Positions 1 to 6,956 of a DNA stretch of 25,215 nt are shown here, piece after piece (positions within the stretch are counted from its first letter, which is position 1; every line of letters begins with the position of its first letter). The DNA comes from CAZSWS01 sp964610765. GTDB lineage: Bacteria; Bacteroidota; Bacteroidia; Bacteroidales; Tannerellaceae. Where the stretch lies: positions 1 through 25,215 of the forward strand of contig CAZSWS010000038.1 in the NCBI GenBank assembly GCA_964610765.1, given 5' to 3'. Made by a program: the position numbers and the translations under genes. A model generated the notes under the pieces. The model was not told the origin of the DNA, ran no database searches, and worked only from the letters and a program-made list of their open reading frames with translations.

Positions 1-38
1 TTTATCGCCGGGAAGGACTTGCCTTTCCCGGCGATAAA
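1..38 (-). terminator. Stem-loop downstream of the blaR1-like pseudogene
   Basis: A near-perfect hairpin: bases 1-16 pair with 23-38 (one G-T wobble) around a 6-nt loop, with a GC-rich centre (CGCCGGGAA against TTCCCGGCG). It lies 24 nt past the stop at 63, where an intrinsic terminator of the minus-strand gene is expected. The U-tract, if there is one, falls outside the window, so whether it works alone or in both directions cannot be read here. Confidence 0.65.
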
Positions 39-613
39 TGTGTTATTTAAGCATACGGAGTATTACTTTTTCTCAATTTTAGGTGGATGGTATTTTATGG
101 TAGATTTTTGAGGAGGAGAAAGAGTTTTATCTTCTGAATTTTTGACTTTCTTCGGTGCGATGTACTGCACAGTCTCTTTTAGAGTTGGAGCTTCGACTGT
201 TGCTTTTTGCTCTTCATTCATGCGGTGATAAATATTGATGAAAACTTTTTCATAATTATTAATCTTCTCTTTGGAGAATTTTGCTGACTCAGTGGGATTG
301 GTAAGTATCTCAAATACTTCTTTATATTTGTCCATTTCAATTTCCACCACCCCAATTCCCTTGTTTTTATCACTTATTTTAGGTAGAATGTATTGAGTGA
401 GAGGAGGAAGATCGCTTCTATTCTTGATACTATCTGTCTTAAGAACTTCTTCTGTTTTATCTGCTGCTTCGTTGCTAGCTGATGGTGTGGTGACCTCTGT
501 TGGTTCCTTCGTTTCTTCATCTGTTTTGTTTTTGTTTTTCCCAAATGAACAGGCAATAAAGATGGTAAGTGGTATAAGGAATAGACAACTGAGCAATATT
601 ATTTTTACGGAGG

Positions 614-622
614 TTTTTTTTT
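614..622 (-). repeat. 9-A homopolymer tract causing frameshift 2 of the blaR1-like gene
   Basis: Nine T on the plus strand, that is nine A on the coding strand, directly after ATGATGAC. Eight A would read MMTKKTSVKIILLSCLF, the usual link from peptidase domain to last membrane helix. Nine A sends translation into a tail that ends at 517. The tract could be a slippage site, a true mutation or a base-calling error. Confidence 0.75.
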
Positions 623-1305
623 GTCATCATGATTAATCTTTTTTTGGTGATTAAATAATTGAATCTGCTGGCGAATGAATAGTTGTATCCACTAGCCTGG
701 TTTAAAAGAATAATTTGATACTCATGTACTTGTTCTGATTGGTGTACTACACCTTCGTCTGCCAGAAATTCGTGATTCAGTTTGATGGCTCTTCTATACA
801 GATAAAGAACCGGATTGAACCAAAAGACGACGAGGAGTAATTCGATAAACAGGATATCGGCCGTATGTTTCTGTTTTACATGAATCAGTTCGTGCGTGAG
901 TATTTTACTATCAATCCCCTGGTCCTCATAATCATTTTTGTTTAAGAATATAGTGTTCCAAAAACTATGTGAGGTGGTGAGATTTTCTATCAATGCAATT
1001 TTTGCTCGGTTGTAGTGAGTGGGTGTTTTATGCTTTCTGCCTATGCGATATATATTGTATATATTCCAAGTATAACGTATGAGTAACAGGCTGCTGAACA
1101 GTATAGAAACAGCAAGCAGAATGTGGAGATAATTGATGGGTTGCTCTTCCTTTTTGATGAGATTTTCCGTAGGCGTGGATGTATAGCTTACTTCTTCTGC
1201 TGGAATGATAAATGTGCTAATATTATTGATGGTTTGTTCAACCGTCTGCCCGATGTGCACGGTGGTGGGTGCAACCTTGGTGGGCATATCGAAAGATATA
1301 CCCGG

Positions 1306-1316
1306 TATGATATGAT
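1306..1316 (-). repeat. 5-bp tandem duplication causing frameshift 1 of the blaR1-like gene
   Basis: Plus strand reads TATGATATGAT, two copies of a 5-bp unit. On the coding strand, removing one copy joins the N-terminal frame (ending FSLII) directly to the peptidase frame (PGISFDMPTK), giving the expected continuous helix-loop sequence. With both copies the reading frame moves and ends at 1188. Confidence 0.8.
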
Positions 1317-1580
1317 TAGCGAGAATACGATGGCAAACAGCAGATAGAATCGCTTGATTCGATGCATGCGTTCTTTTTCAAGCAGTAGATGGTAAACGAC
1401 ATAAAAGAGACTACTGCAAATGATGAATTTAAGGATGTAGGCAATCATTTTTGTTTCTTTTTGTGTTCTACGATTTTAGACCTTGCTCTACAAATGCAGA
1501 ACAATATTTTGAATAACCAAATATTTTAGTCGTTTTTTTAGTTGTAAAGATGGTAAAGTAGCTAAAAAGCGGCTAATACG

Positions 1581-1602
1581 ATTCCGCATCGGTGTGCGGA
1601 AT
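1581..1602. repeat. Short perfect inverted repeat
   Basis: ATTCCGCA at 1581-1588 and TGCGGAAT at 1595-1602 form an 8-bp perfect stem with a 6-nt loop, GC-richer than its surroundings. No U-run follows on either strand, so it is not an obvious terminator. Role unknown. Confidence 0.55.
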
Positions 1603-1756
1603 GACTTGAAATGGCTGACCGGCTGTGCGCTCAAACGTCCTTTTATGGGCATATTCGGGGATATAGATAGAATCTTATTCACTTGTCACTTGTCTGCTTT
1701 TCCTAGCTATTTTTCCTTTTATCCGTTATGAATTACTCATTTTTCCCTACCAAACT

Positions 1757-1848
1757 AATCGGCTCACAGCTGTGAGCCGATCGGTCCACAATTGTGAGCC
1801 AATCAGTCCACAGCTGTGAGCTAACCGGTCCACAGCTGTGAGCCGATT
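1757..1848. repeat. Four-copy array of an 18-bp palindrome at exact 22-bp period
   Basis: Four 18-bp units start at 1761, 1783, 1805 and 1827, separated by 4-bp spacers (GATC, AATC, AACC) and flanked by AATC and GATT. Unit 1, GGCTCACAGCTGTGAGCC, is a perfect palindrome. The others keep a palindromic 10-bp centre: CACAGCTGTG in units 3 and 4, CACAATTGTG in unit 2. Unit 2 changes both central bases symmetrically, so its dyad is kept. The outer ends are also inverted copies of each other (CTAATCGGCTCACAG at 1755-1769 and its complement at 1836-1850). The 22-bp period is close to two helical turns, which would put all dyads on one DNA face. It may be an operator array, a cruciform-forming element or a small intergenic repeat; nothing here decides between these. 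Confidence 0.85.
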
Positions 1849-1958
1849 AGTTGTTCGGATTGAATGGATGAAAAGCCTAGGGGTAAGGTGTTAATTACAT
1901 CCTGTGAGTTTCTATAAAAGTGTTGATATACAGTGGTGTACCTCCTTGTAGACGGAAA

Positions 1959-1997
1959 ATGGTCATTAGCGTTTATCTATTAAACGCTAATGACCAT
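1959..1997. repeat. Perfect 17-bp hairpin downstream of the dpp7 terminator
   Basis: ATGGTCATTAGCGTTTA at 1959-1975 is the exact reverse complement of 1981-1997, with a 5-nt loop. Read on the minus strand it is followed by only three T and then CCGTC. It could be a weak back-up terminator 9 nt beyond the dpp7 terminator's U-tract, or an mRNA 3'-end protecting structure. Perfect pairing over 17 bp is unlikely by chance. Confidence 0.75.
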
Positions 1998-2005
1998 CTA
2001 ACTTT

Positions 2006-2049
2006 AAAAAAAATCGCCTAAGTACAGTTTAAAAACTATACCTAGGCGA
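2006..2049 (-). terminator. Intrinsic terminator of dpp7 (end of the ruvB-flippase-dpp7 unit)
   Basis: Bases 2014-2030 pair with 2033-2049 over 17 positions with two G-T wobbles; the innermost pairs must open to make a loop. The stem is GC-rich at its base (TCGCC / GGCGA). On the minus strand it is followed directly by eight T (plus-strand A at 2006-2013). It begins 20 nt after the dpp7 stop codon. Confidence 0.9.
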
Positions 2050-2069
2050 AGCTTACGAGGTGTGACTCG

Positions 2070-4211
2070 TTATTTTACTAAAGTAAGCTCTTCTATGATA
2101 CGAGGGCATTTACCCCATTTGTCTATCATATATAATACGTAGCGAATATCTACGTTGATGCAGCGTTGCAAATCGGGTTCAAAAGCGATATCACCACTCA
2201 TGGCCTCCCAGTTGCCATCGAAAGCTAATCCAATCACGTTGCCGTTTTTATCAAATACGGGGCTGCCGGAATTCCCTCCTGTAATATCGTTGTTGCTGAG
2301 GAAACAAACTTGTAAGTCGCCATCTTTGTTGGCATATTCTCCGTAGTTCTTAGACCGAAGTAAATCGAGTATCTCGGGTTGCACGTTAAACTCATCGCTT
2401 TCCGGATTTTCTTTTTCAAAGATTCCTTGCTGTGTAGAGTAAAAATTGTACCAGGCAGCATCAAACGGCACATAGCTAAGAATAGATCCGTAGCTGAGGC
2501 GCATGGTAAAGTTGGCATCTGAATAGAACGAACGGTTAGGATGCATTTCCTGCAATCCTTTTAAGTATAAACGCTCGCCTTGGCGAATGTTGAAAGATGC
2601 TTTAGACATTAATTGCGGTATTTCAAGCATTGACATCATGACTGATTGAGCCAACTGAACGGCCGGGTCTTTATTAACCTTTTTGCGACTGTTCTTTTCT
2701 CTCAAAAGCTTGGAGATACTTTCCGGTGATTTCAGGGCTGTTTTTTTGAAAAGGTCAGCAGCATATTTTTCATAGTCACCTTTGTATTTCTTGTCAATTG
2801 TTTGATAAATATCCGGTAAGTATTGTTGTGGTACACGCTCTTTAGCGATACGTAGCATGGCTGCAGCCACTTTTTCGTCTAGTTCAGGTTCGTAGTCTTT
2901 GAAGAATGGCAGAATGCTTTCTTCGATAAATGCATCAATTTCCATACCTGATGATTGGTCAGGAACGAAGCTTTGCACAGTTCTGGCCAGACGAACAATC
3001 TCTGTTCCTGAGAGGAATGACTCAGTCAGGTAAGTAAGGACATTCCGGTAATTATTAGTTTCAGTATATCCATTTTCAAGCAAAGTCATTATTTCACCAT
3101 ATTCAGCTTTTCTCTTGGTATCTTGGTTTACCCAGTTTGTAAAGTCTTGTTCTTCGGTTTTCTTACGCTCGATGATTTTTAATCGTTCTAATCCGCGATT
3201 CATACCGATAGAGTTTTTCCAATAGTTAGAGCTTCCGGCATATTTCGATGCATACTTAATACGTACAGCATCGCTGTTTCTCATGGCTTCTTTCCAAATC
3301 TCTTGTTTGATGCCGCGTACCTCAATGCGAGGTGCATTGGTGTCTTCCATACGTTGTTTAACTCCCCATGAGCTGAGGTAGCGGTTAGTGCTTCCCGGGA
3401 ATCCGATTGTCATGGCGTAGTCTTTTTCTTCAAAACCTTGCATAGATACTTTAGATACGTATTTAGGACTATACGGGCGATTGTCTTTATTATAGTTCGT
3501 TGGTTCGTTGTTGCTATCTGCGTATACACGGAACACGGAGAAGTCGCCTGTGTGGCGTGGCCACATCCAGTTGTCTGTATCGCCACCAAATTTACCTACT
3601 GAACTGGGTGGTGCAAAAACCATCCGTACGTCTTTATATACTTTGTAGGTTACTAAATAGTATTTGTTGTTGCTATAGAAAGGAATAACGCTGGCCGTTC
3701 TAAACTCAGACCTTCCAATTGAATCGCTCAAAACACGGCCAATAGAGTCGGCTGCATATAAGCGTTTAGCTTCAGTTGTAAAGTGTTCGATGTTGCTGTT
3801 TATCCGGTCGCTTACATCAATCATTTGGTCTAAATAGCGAACAGATAGTCCCGGAACGGGTAGTTCTTCTGCAAGTGTTTGAGAGACAAAACCGTCTTTC
3901 AGATAGTCGTGCTCAACACTACTCAGTTGTTGTATTGATCCAAATCCGCAATGGTGATTTGTGAAGATTAAGGCCTGTTCAGAAACGGTGATTCCTGTAC
4001 AGCCTCCACCAAATATCACTACCGCATTGGCTAGACTTGGGTCAGTATCGCTGTATAGCTGATCGTAAGACAGGGTGAATCCTAGCTCTTGCATACGAGC
4101 CAAACTAATTTTATTTAGTTCTTTCAGTGCCCACATACCTTCGTCTGCCTGGGCACTGAAAATACCGGCAAATAGGAAGATGGTTACTAATGCTTTTTTG
4201 AATAGTTTCAT
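2070..4211 (-). CDS. dpp7: Dipeptidyl-peptidase 7 (S46 family serine peptidase)
   Basis: A 713-residue exported S46 peptidase that removes dipeptides from the N-terminus of oligopeptides, a periplasmic step of amino-acid nutrition in Bacteroidetes. A signal peptide covers residues 1-22 (basic MKLFKK, hydrophobic core, cleavage after AQA). The catalytic triad is visible: His87 in TNHHCGFGS, Asp223 in HTGDFSVF, Ser648 in GGNSGSPVF. Residue 666, 18 positions after the serine, is Gly (AFDGNWEAMSGD). Known DPP7 enzymes have Gly here and prefer hydrophobic or aliphatic residues, whereas DPP11 has Arg and prefers Asp/Glu, so this copy is called DPP7. Length matches the Porphyromonas gingivalis enzyme (712). 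It starts 32 nt after the flippase gene and is probably cotranscribed with it and ruvB, although the functions are unrelated. A strong terminator follows. Confidence 0.95.
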   Translation of the reverse strand: MKLFKKALVTIFLFAGIFSAQADEGMWALKELNKISLARMQELGFTLSYDQLYSDTDPSLANAVVIFGGGCTGITVSEQALIFTNHHCGFGSIQQLSSVEHDYLKDGFVSQTLAEELPVPGLSVRYLDQMIDVSDRINSNIEHFTTEAKRLYAADSIGRVLSDSIGRSEFRTASVIPFYSNNKYYLVTYKVYKDVRMVFAPPSSVGKFGGDTDNWMWPRHTGDFSVFRVYADSNNEPTNYNKDNRPYSPKYVSKVSMQGFEEKDYAMTIGFPGSTNRYLSSWGVKQRMEDTNAPRIEVRGIKQEIWKEAMRNSDAVRIKYASKYAGSSNYWKNSIGMNRGLERLKIIERKKTEEQDFTNWVNQDTKRKAEYGEIMTLLENGYTETNNYRNVLTYLTESFLSGTEIVRLARTVQSFVPDQSSGMEIDAFIEESILPFFKDYEPELDEKVAAAMLRIAKERVPQQYLPDIYQTIDKKYKGDYEKYAADLFKKTALKSPESISKLLREKNSRKKVNKDPAVQLAQSVMMSMLEIPQLMSKASFNIRQGERLYLKGLQEMHPNRSFYSDANFTMRLSYGSILSYVPFDAAWYNFYSTQQGIFEKENPESDEFNVQPEILDLLRSKNYGEYANKDGDLQVCFLSNNDITGGNSGSPVFDKNGNVIGLAFDGNWEAMSGDIAFEPDLQRCINVDIRYVLYMIDKWGKCPRIIEELTLVK

Positions 4212-4243
4212 ACGTTGCTTTTTAATTTATAGTTCATGAATAA

Positions 4244-5740
4244 TTATTTTTTTATGAGGTTCCCAATAAATGGTATTTGATTTATAGGAATATCTTTCCG
4301 AATGATATATAGTATAAATAAACCTAGCAGTAAGGTGCGGAACAAGAGGGCCATCCAGGTAGCGGGGAAAGGCATATACATGCCTATTCCGAACAGGACA
4401 CCTGCGATAAGGAAATAGCGCAGAGCCGACTTTAAATCGTATGCAACCGGGAATTTTCGCTGTCCTACGAAATAGGATAAAAGCATCATCAAGAGATTGC
4501 TGCCAAAGGATGCCCAGGCGCAAGCCATATAGCCATAGGTCCGGGCAAATACGACTATAATAACAATGGTTAGTACGCAACCAATAGTCGAAAAATAGGC
4601 TCCCCAGTGTGTTTGGTCAGTGAGCTTGTACCATAAGGACAGGTTGAAGTAAATACCGAAAAAGAGTTCGCCCAGCATCACAATAGGTACAACACGCAGC
4701 CCTTCATAATATTCAGGAGTGACGAAATGCTTGATAATATCTATATAAAACATGACCCCCAGGAATATAAGCAGGGTCAAAATGATGAAATATTTCATCA
4801 CGATGGCATAGGATTTTTTGTCGTCTTCTTGTTTGTTTTGAGCAAAGATGAATGGTTCGTAAGCATAACGGAAGGCTTGAATAAACATCATCATCACCAC
4901 CGCAATTTTAAAACAGGCGCCATAGATACCTAATTGCTGATTGGCATAAGCTTTATCTTCGAAAAGAAACGGGAATAATATTTTGTCAGCGGTCTGATTA
5001 AAGATACCTGCAATGCCTAACAGTAAGATAGGGAAAGAATAAGAGAGCATCTTTTTTAAAAGCATTGTGTCTAAACGGTAGCGGAAGCCCGTTAGTTGAG
5101 GCAGAAGTAGGATGATGTTGACCGCCGAAGTTATTACGTTGGATACAAAAACATATCCTACGCCAAAATCGGGCAAGTAGAACCAGTCGATTAATGCGGG
5201 ATTATGGGTATGTATCCATGGGCAGACAATCAGGAAGAATATATTCAGAAGAATATTCAGGATAATATTAATCAGTTTTAAAGTAGCAAAACGGATAGGG
5301 CGTTGTTGGTAACGCAGGTAGGCAAAAGGAATGGAAGAGAATGCATCCATGCCTAAGATAAGTACCATCATGCCAATATATTCCGGATGGTCTGCATAGC
5401 CAATCGCATGGCTTATGGGGTCTAGGAAAGAAAGAGCAAAAAGTATGAAAAGAAACGAAGTAGATGCAATACTAATAAGTGTGGTTGAATATACTTTAGT
5501 TGGGCTCGACTCGTTTTTTTTGTTGATAAAGCGGAAGAAACCGGTTTCCATGCCGTAGGTTAGGATTACGGCAAACAAGGCTGTCCATGCGTAAATATTG
5601 GTGACAATTCCATATTCACCCGAATTCTCAAGCACACGTACATACATTGGTACGAGTAGCCAGTTGAGAAATTTCCCAATGATACTGCTTAATCCATAAT
5701 ATACAGTGTCTGTAGCTAGCCTTTTTACTCCTTTAGCCAT
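4244..5740 (-). CDS. Polysaccharide / lipid-linked oligosaccharide flippase of the MOP superfamily
   Basis: A 498-residue integral membrane protein with about 12-14 hydrophobic helices spread over its whole length and no soluble domain. Features typical of Wzx/RfbX-type exporters are the N-terminal YYGLSSIIGKFLNWLLVPMY, an early charged loop after YGMETGFFRF, and internal similarity between the two halves. Such proteins move undecaprenyl-linked sugar units across the inner membrane for O-antigen or capsule assembly. No glycosyltransferase or polymerase gene lies nearby, so the substrate cannot be inferred. The start is 5 nt after the ruvB stop codon, so the two genes are almost certainly translated from one mRNA; dpp7 follows 32 nt later. 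MurJ-type lipid II flippase is an alternative, but the sequence looks closer to the polysaccharide exporter branch. Family call is firm, substrate unknown. Confidence 0.88.
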   Translation of the reverse strand: MAKGVKRLATDTVYYGLSSIIGKFLNWLLVPMYVRVLENSGEYGIVTNIYAWTALFAVILTYGMETGFFRFINKKNESSPTKVYSTTLISIASTSFLFILFALSFLDPISHAIGYADHPEYIGMMVLILGMDAFSSIPFAYLRYQQRPIRFATLKLINIILNILLNIFFLIVCPWIHTHNPALIDWFYLPDFGVGYVFVSNVITSAVNIILLLPQLTGFRYRLDTMLLKKMLSYSFPILLLGIAGIFNQTADKILFPFLFEDKAYANQQLGIYGACFKIAVVMMMFIQAFRYAYEPFIFAQNKQEDDKKSYAIVMKYFIILTLLIFLGVMFYIDIIKHFVTPEYYEGLRVVPIVMLGELFFGIYFNLSLWYKLTDQTHWGAYFSTIGCVLTIVIIVVFARTYGYMACAWASFGSNLLMMLLSYFVGQRKFPVAYDLKSALRYFLIAGVLFGIGMYMPFPATWMALLFRTLLLGLFILYIIRKDIPINQIPFIGNLIKK

Positions 5741-5745
5741 GCGTG

Positions 5746-6771
5746 TCAGTCAAATAAATATCCTTGTTCGCTTTGTCTGGTTTTACCTAAATGTGTGTAG
5801 GCTAGATGTGTGGCTTCTCTTCCACGCGGAGTTCGCTTGATAAATCCTTCTTTAATTAAGAACGGTTCATATACCTCCTCTAGTGTGCCCGGATCTTCGC
5901 CCAAGGCGGTGGCGATAGTGCTTAATCCCACGGGACCACCACTAAATTTATCAATGATGATGGTCAGTAACTTATTATCTATCTGGTCTAAACCATATTT
6001 ATCTATATTGAGTGCTTCCAAAGCAAAGGAGGCAATGGCTTTATCGATTATTCCGGTTCCTTTGACTTGAGCAAAGTCTCTGACTCGGCGGAGTAGGGCA
6101 TTGGCTATTCGAGGTGTTCCGCGACTGCGTCCGGCTATCTCGCGAGCGGCCTCTTTCACACAAGAAATGTTTAAGATGCTAGCACTACGGAGTACAATGC
6201 CGGTAAGTGTCTCCACATCATAATACTCTAGATGCATATTAATGCCGAAACGAGCACGCAAAGGGCTAGTTAGTAGTCCGCTGCGGGTGGTAGCGCCAAT
6301 AAGTGTGAAGGGGTTGAGGTCTATCTGTATGGAACGGGCACTGGGTCCTTTATCTATCATGATGTCTATTCGATAGTCTTCCATTGCTGAGTAAAGATAT
6401 TCTTCCACAATGGGGCTTAGTCGGTGAATTTCATCAATAAAGAGGACATCATTGGGCTCGAGCGAGGTTAGTACGCCGGCTAAATCGCCGGGTTTATCCA
6501 AGACGGGTCCGGATGTTACTTTGAAGCCTACATTCAGTTCGTTGGCTATAATATTTGAAAGGGTTGTTTTTCCAAGTCCGGGAGGTCCATGCAGCAATAC
6601 GTGGTCGAGTGCTTCATGGCGCATACGAGCTGCCATGACGAAAATAGTCAGATTTTCTACTACTTTGGCTTGTCCGCTAAAGGAATTGAACGAAAGGGGG
6701 CGAAGTGCGTTTTCATACTCTCTTTCACTTTCCGGAATCTGGTTATTTCTTATGTCAAAATCGTCTTGCAT
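5746..6771 (-). CDS. ruvB: Holliday junction branch-migration helicase RuvB
   Basis: A 341-residue AAA+ ATPase. RuvB hexamers, loaded by RuvA, pump DNA through Holliday junctions in recombinational repair. Seen in order: Walker A GPPGLGKTT (62-70), Walker B LFIDEIH (to 116), sensor 1 ATTRSG (160-165), the arginine-finger segment SPLRARFG (169-176), and a C-terminal winged helix with TPRGREATHLAY. Length is normal for the family. It is the first gene of a likely operon with the flippase (5-nt gap) and dpp7. A TAnnTTTG promoter box lies at 6826-6833. No ruvA or ruvC is in the window, which is common outside gamma-proteobacteria. No strong ribosome binding site is seen upstream of the ATG, as usual in this phylum. 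Confidence 0.97.
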   Translation of the reverse strand: MQDDFDIRNNQIPESEREYENALRPLSFNSFSGQAKVVENLTIFVMAARMRHEALDHVLLHGPPGLGKTTLSNIIANELNVGFKVTSGPVLDKPGDLAGVLTSLEPNDVLFIDEIHRLSPIVEEYLYSAMEDYRIDIMIDKGPSARSIQIDLNPFTLIGATTRSGLLTSPLRARFGINMHLEYYDVETLTGIVLRSASILNISCVKEAAREIAGRSRGTPRIANALLRRVRDFAQVKGTGIIDKAIASFALEALNIDKYGLDQIDNKLLTIIIDKFSGGPVGLSTIATALGEDPGTLEEVYEPFLIKEGFIKRTPRGREATHLAYTHLGKTRQSEQGYLFD

Positions 6772-6825
6772 CTAACTTTTATCTCTTGCATTTGCTCTTG
6801 AAAGAATATTCTTAAGAACAAATCA

Positions 6826-6833
6826 CAAATATA
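6826..6833 (-). promoter_or_regulatory. Bacteroidetes-type -7 box for the ruvB operon
   Basis: The minus strand reads TATATTTG, an exact match to TAnnTTTG. It lies about 55 nt upstream of the ruvB ATG, leaving a leader of roughly 48 nt. No TTTG is seen at the expected -33 distance, so only half the promoter is supported. Confidence 0.45.
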
Positions 6834-6956
6834 GACAAAGGTAAGAGAAACTCATTGATTTTCCGATTGGAAAATAGAAAGCATTCGCTTAAGGTGATGT
6901 GTATTGATGTTTTATTAGAATATTGACACTTTTTCTTTTGTGTTTTTCTATCTCTG

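Larger units (their letters stand above)
63..1448 (-). pseudogene. BlaR1-like M56 peptidase / antirepressor gene broken by two frameshifts
   Basis: Three adjacent reading frames together make one BlaR1-type membrane metallopeptidase of about 459 residues. The N-terminal part (from ATG at 1446-1448, starting MIAYILKFIICSSLF, two membrane helices) runs into the wrong frame near 1316. The central part (1287 down to about 620) holds a further membrane helix, the zinc motif HELIH followed by VKQKH, and the helper motif NHEFLADEGV typical of M56. The C-terminal part (from about 614 to 63) resumes with a fourth membrane helix ending LTIFIAC, then a polar tail with YHRMNEEQK and three related short motifs (QYILPKI, QYIAPKK, KYHPPKI). 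The breaks are a tandem 5-bp duplication at 1306-1316 and a 9-A run (plus-strand T at 614-622). Removing 5 bp and 1 bp restores a continuous family-like protein. In this family the peptidase senses a signal and cuts a BlaI/MecI repressor, but no blaI is visible next to it. As written the gene cannot give an intact product unless slippage occurs. Confidence 0.82.
1449..2069. other. Gene-free stretch of 0.6 kb rich in inverted repeats
   Basis: No credible gene lies between the blaR1-like pseudogene and dpp7. A 64-codon minus-strand frame at 1488-1682 has no recognisable domain and overlaps a hairpin, so it is not called. The stretch contains a small hairpin (1581-1602), a four-copy palindrome array (1757-1848), a perfect 17-bp hairpin (1959-1997) and the dpp7 terminator (2006-2049). 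No BlaI/MecI-type repressor, the usual partner of BlaR1, is encoded here, and I found no clear TAnnTTTG promoter box for the blaR1-like gene. Confidence 0.7.

Noticed and set aside
63..596. Independent small lipoprotein gene of 177 codons beginning at TTG
   Set aside because: The frame continues upstream without a stop into KTSVKII and joins the M56 peptidase domain if one A is removed; the hydrophobic start is the last membrane helix of BlaR1, not a separate signal peptide.
1488..1682. 64-codon minus-strand frame in the gene-free stretch
   Set aside because: No recognisable domain, overlaps a hairpin, Arg/Ser/Pro-rich composition typical of non-coding frames, and no clear ribosome binding or promoter signal.
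1757..1848. CRISPR array
   Set aside because: Spacers are only 4 bp and nearly identical, units are palindromic, and no cas gene is present.
4727..4933. Plus-strand frame with a run of histidines
   Set aside because: It is antisense to a Met/Val-rich membrane segment of the flippase; the His run comes from the complement of ATGATG codons.
6858..6875. Hairpin ATTTTCC/GGAAAAT as terminator of the GH51 gene
   Set aside because: Seven base pairs only, about 80 nt from the stop codon, and no U-run on the minus strand.
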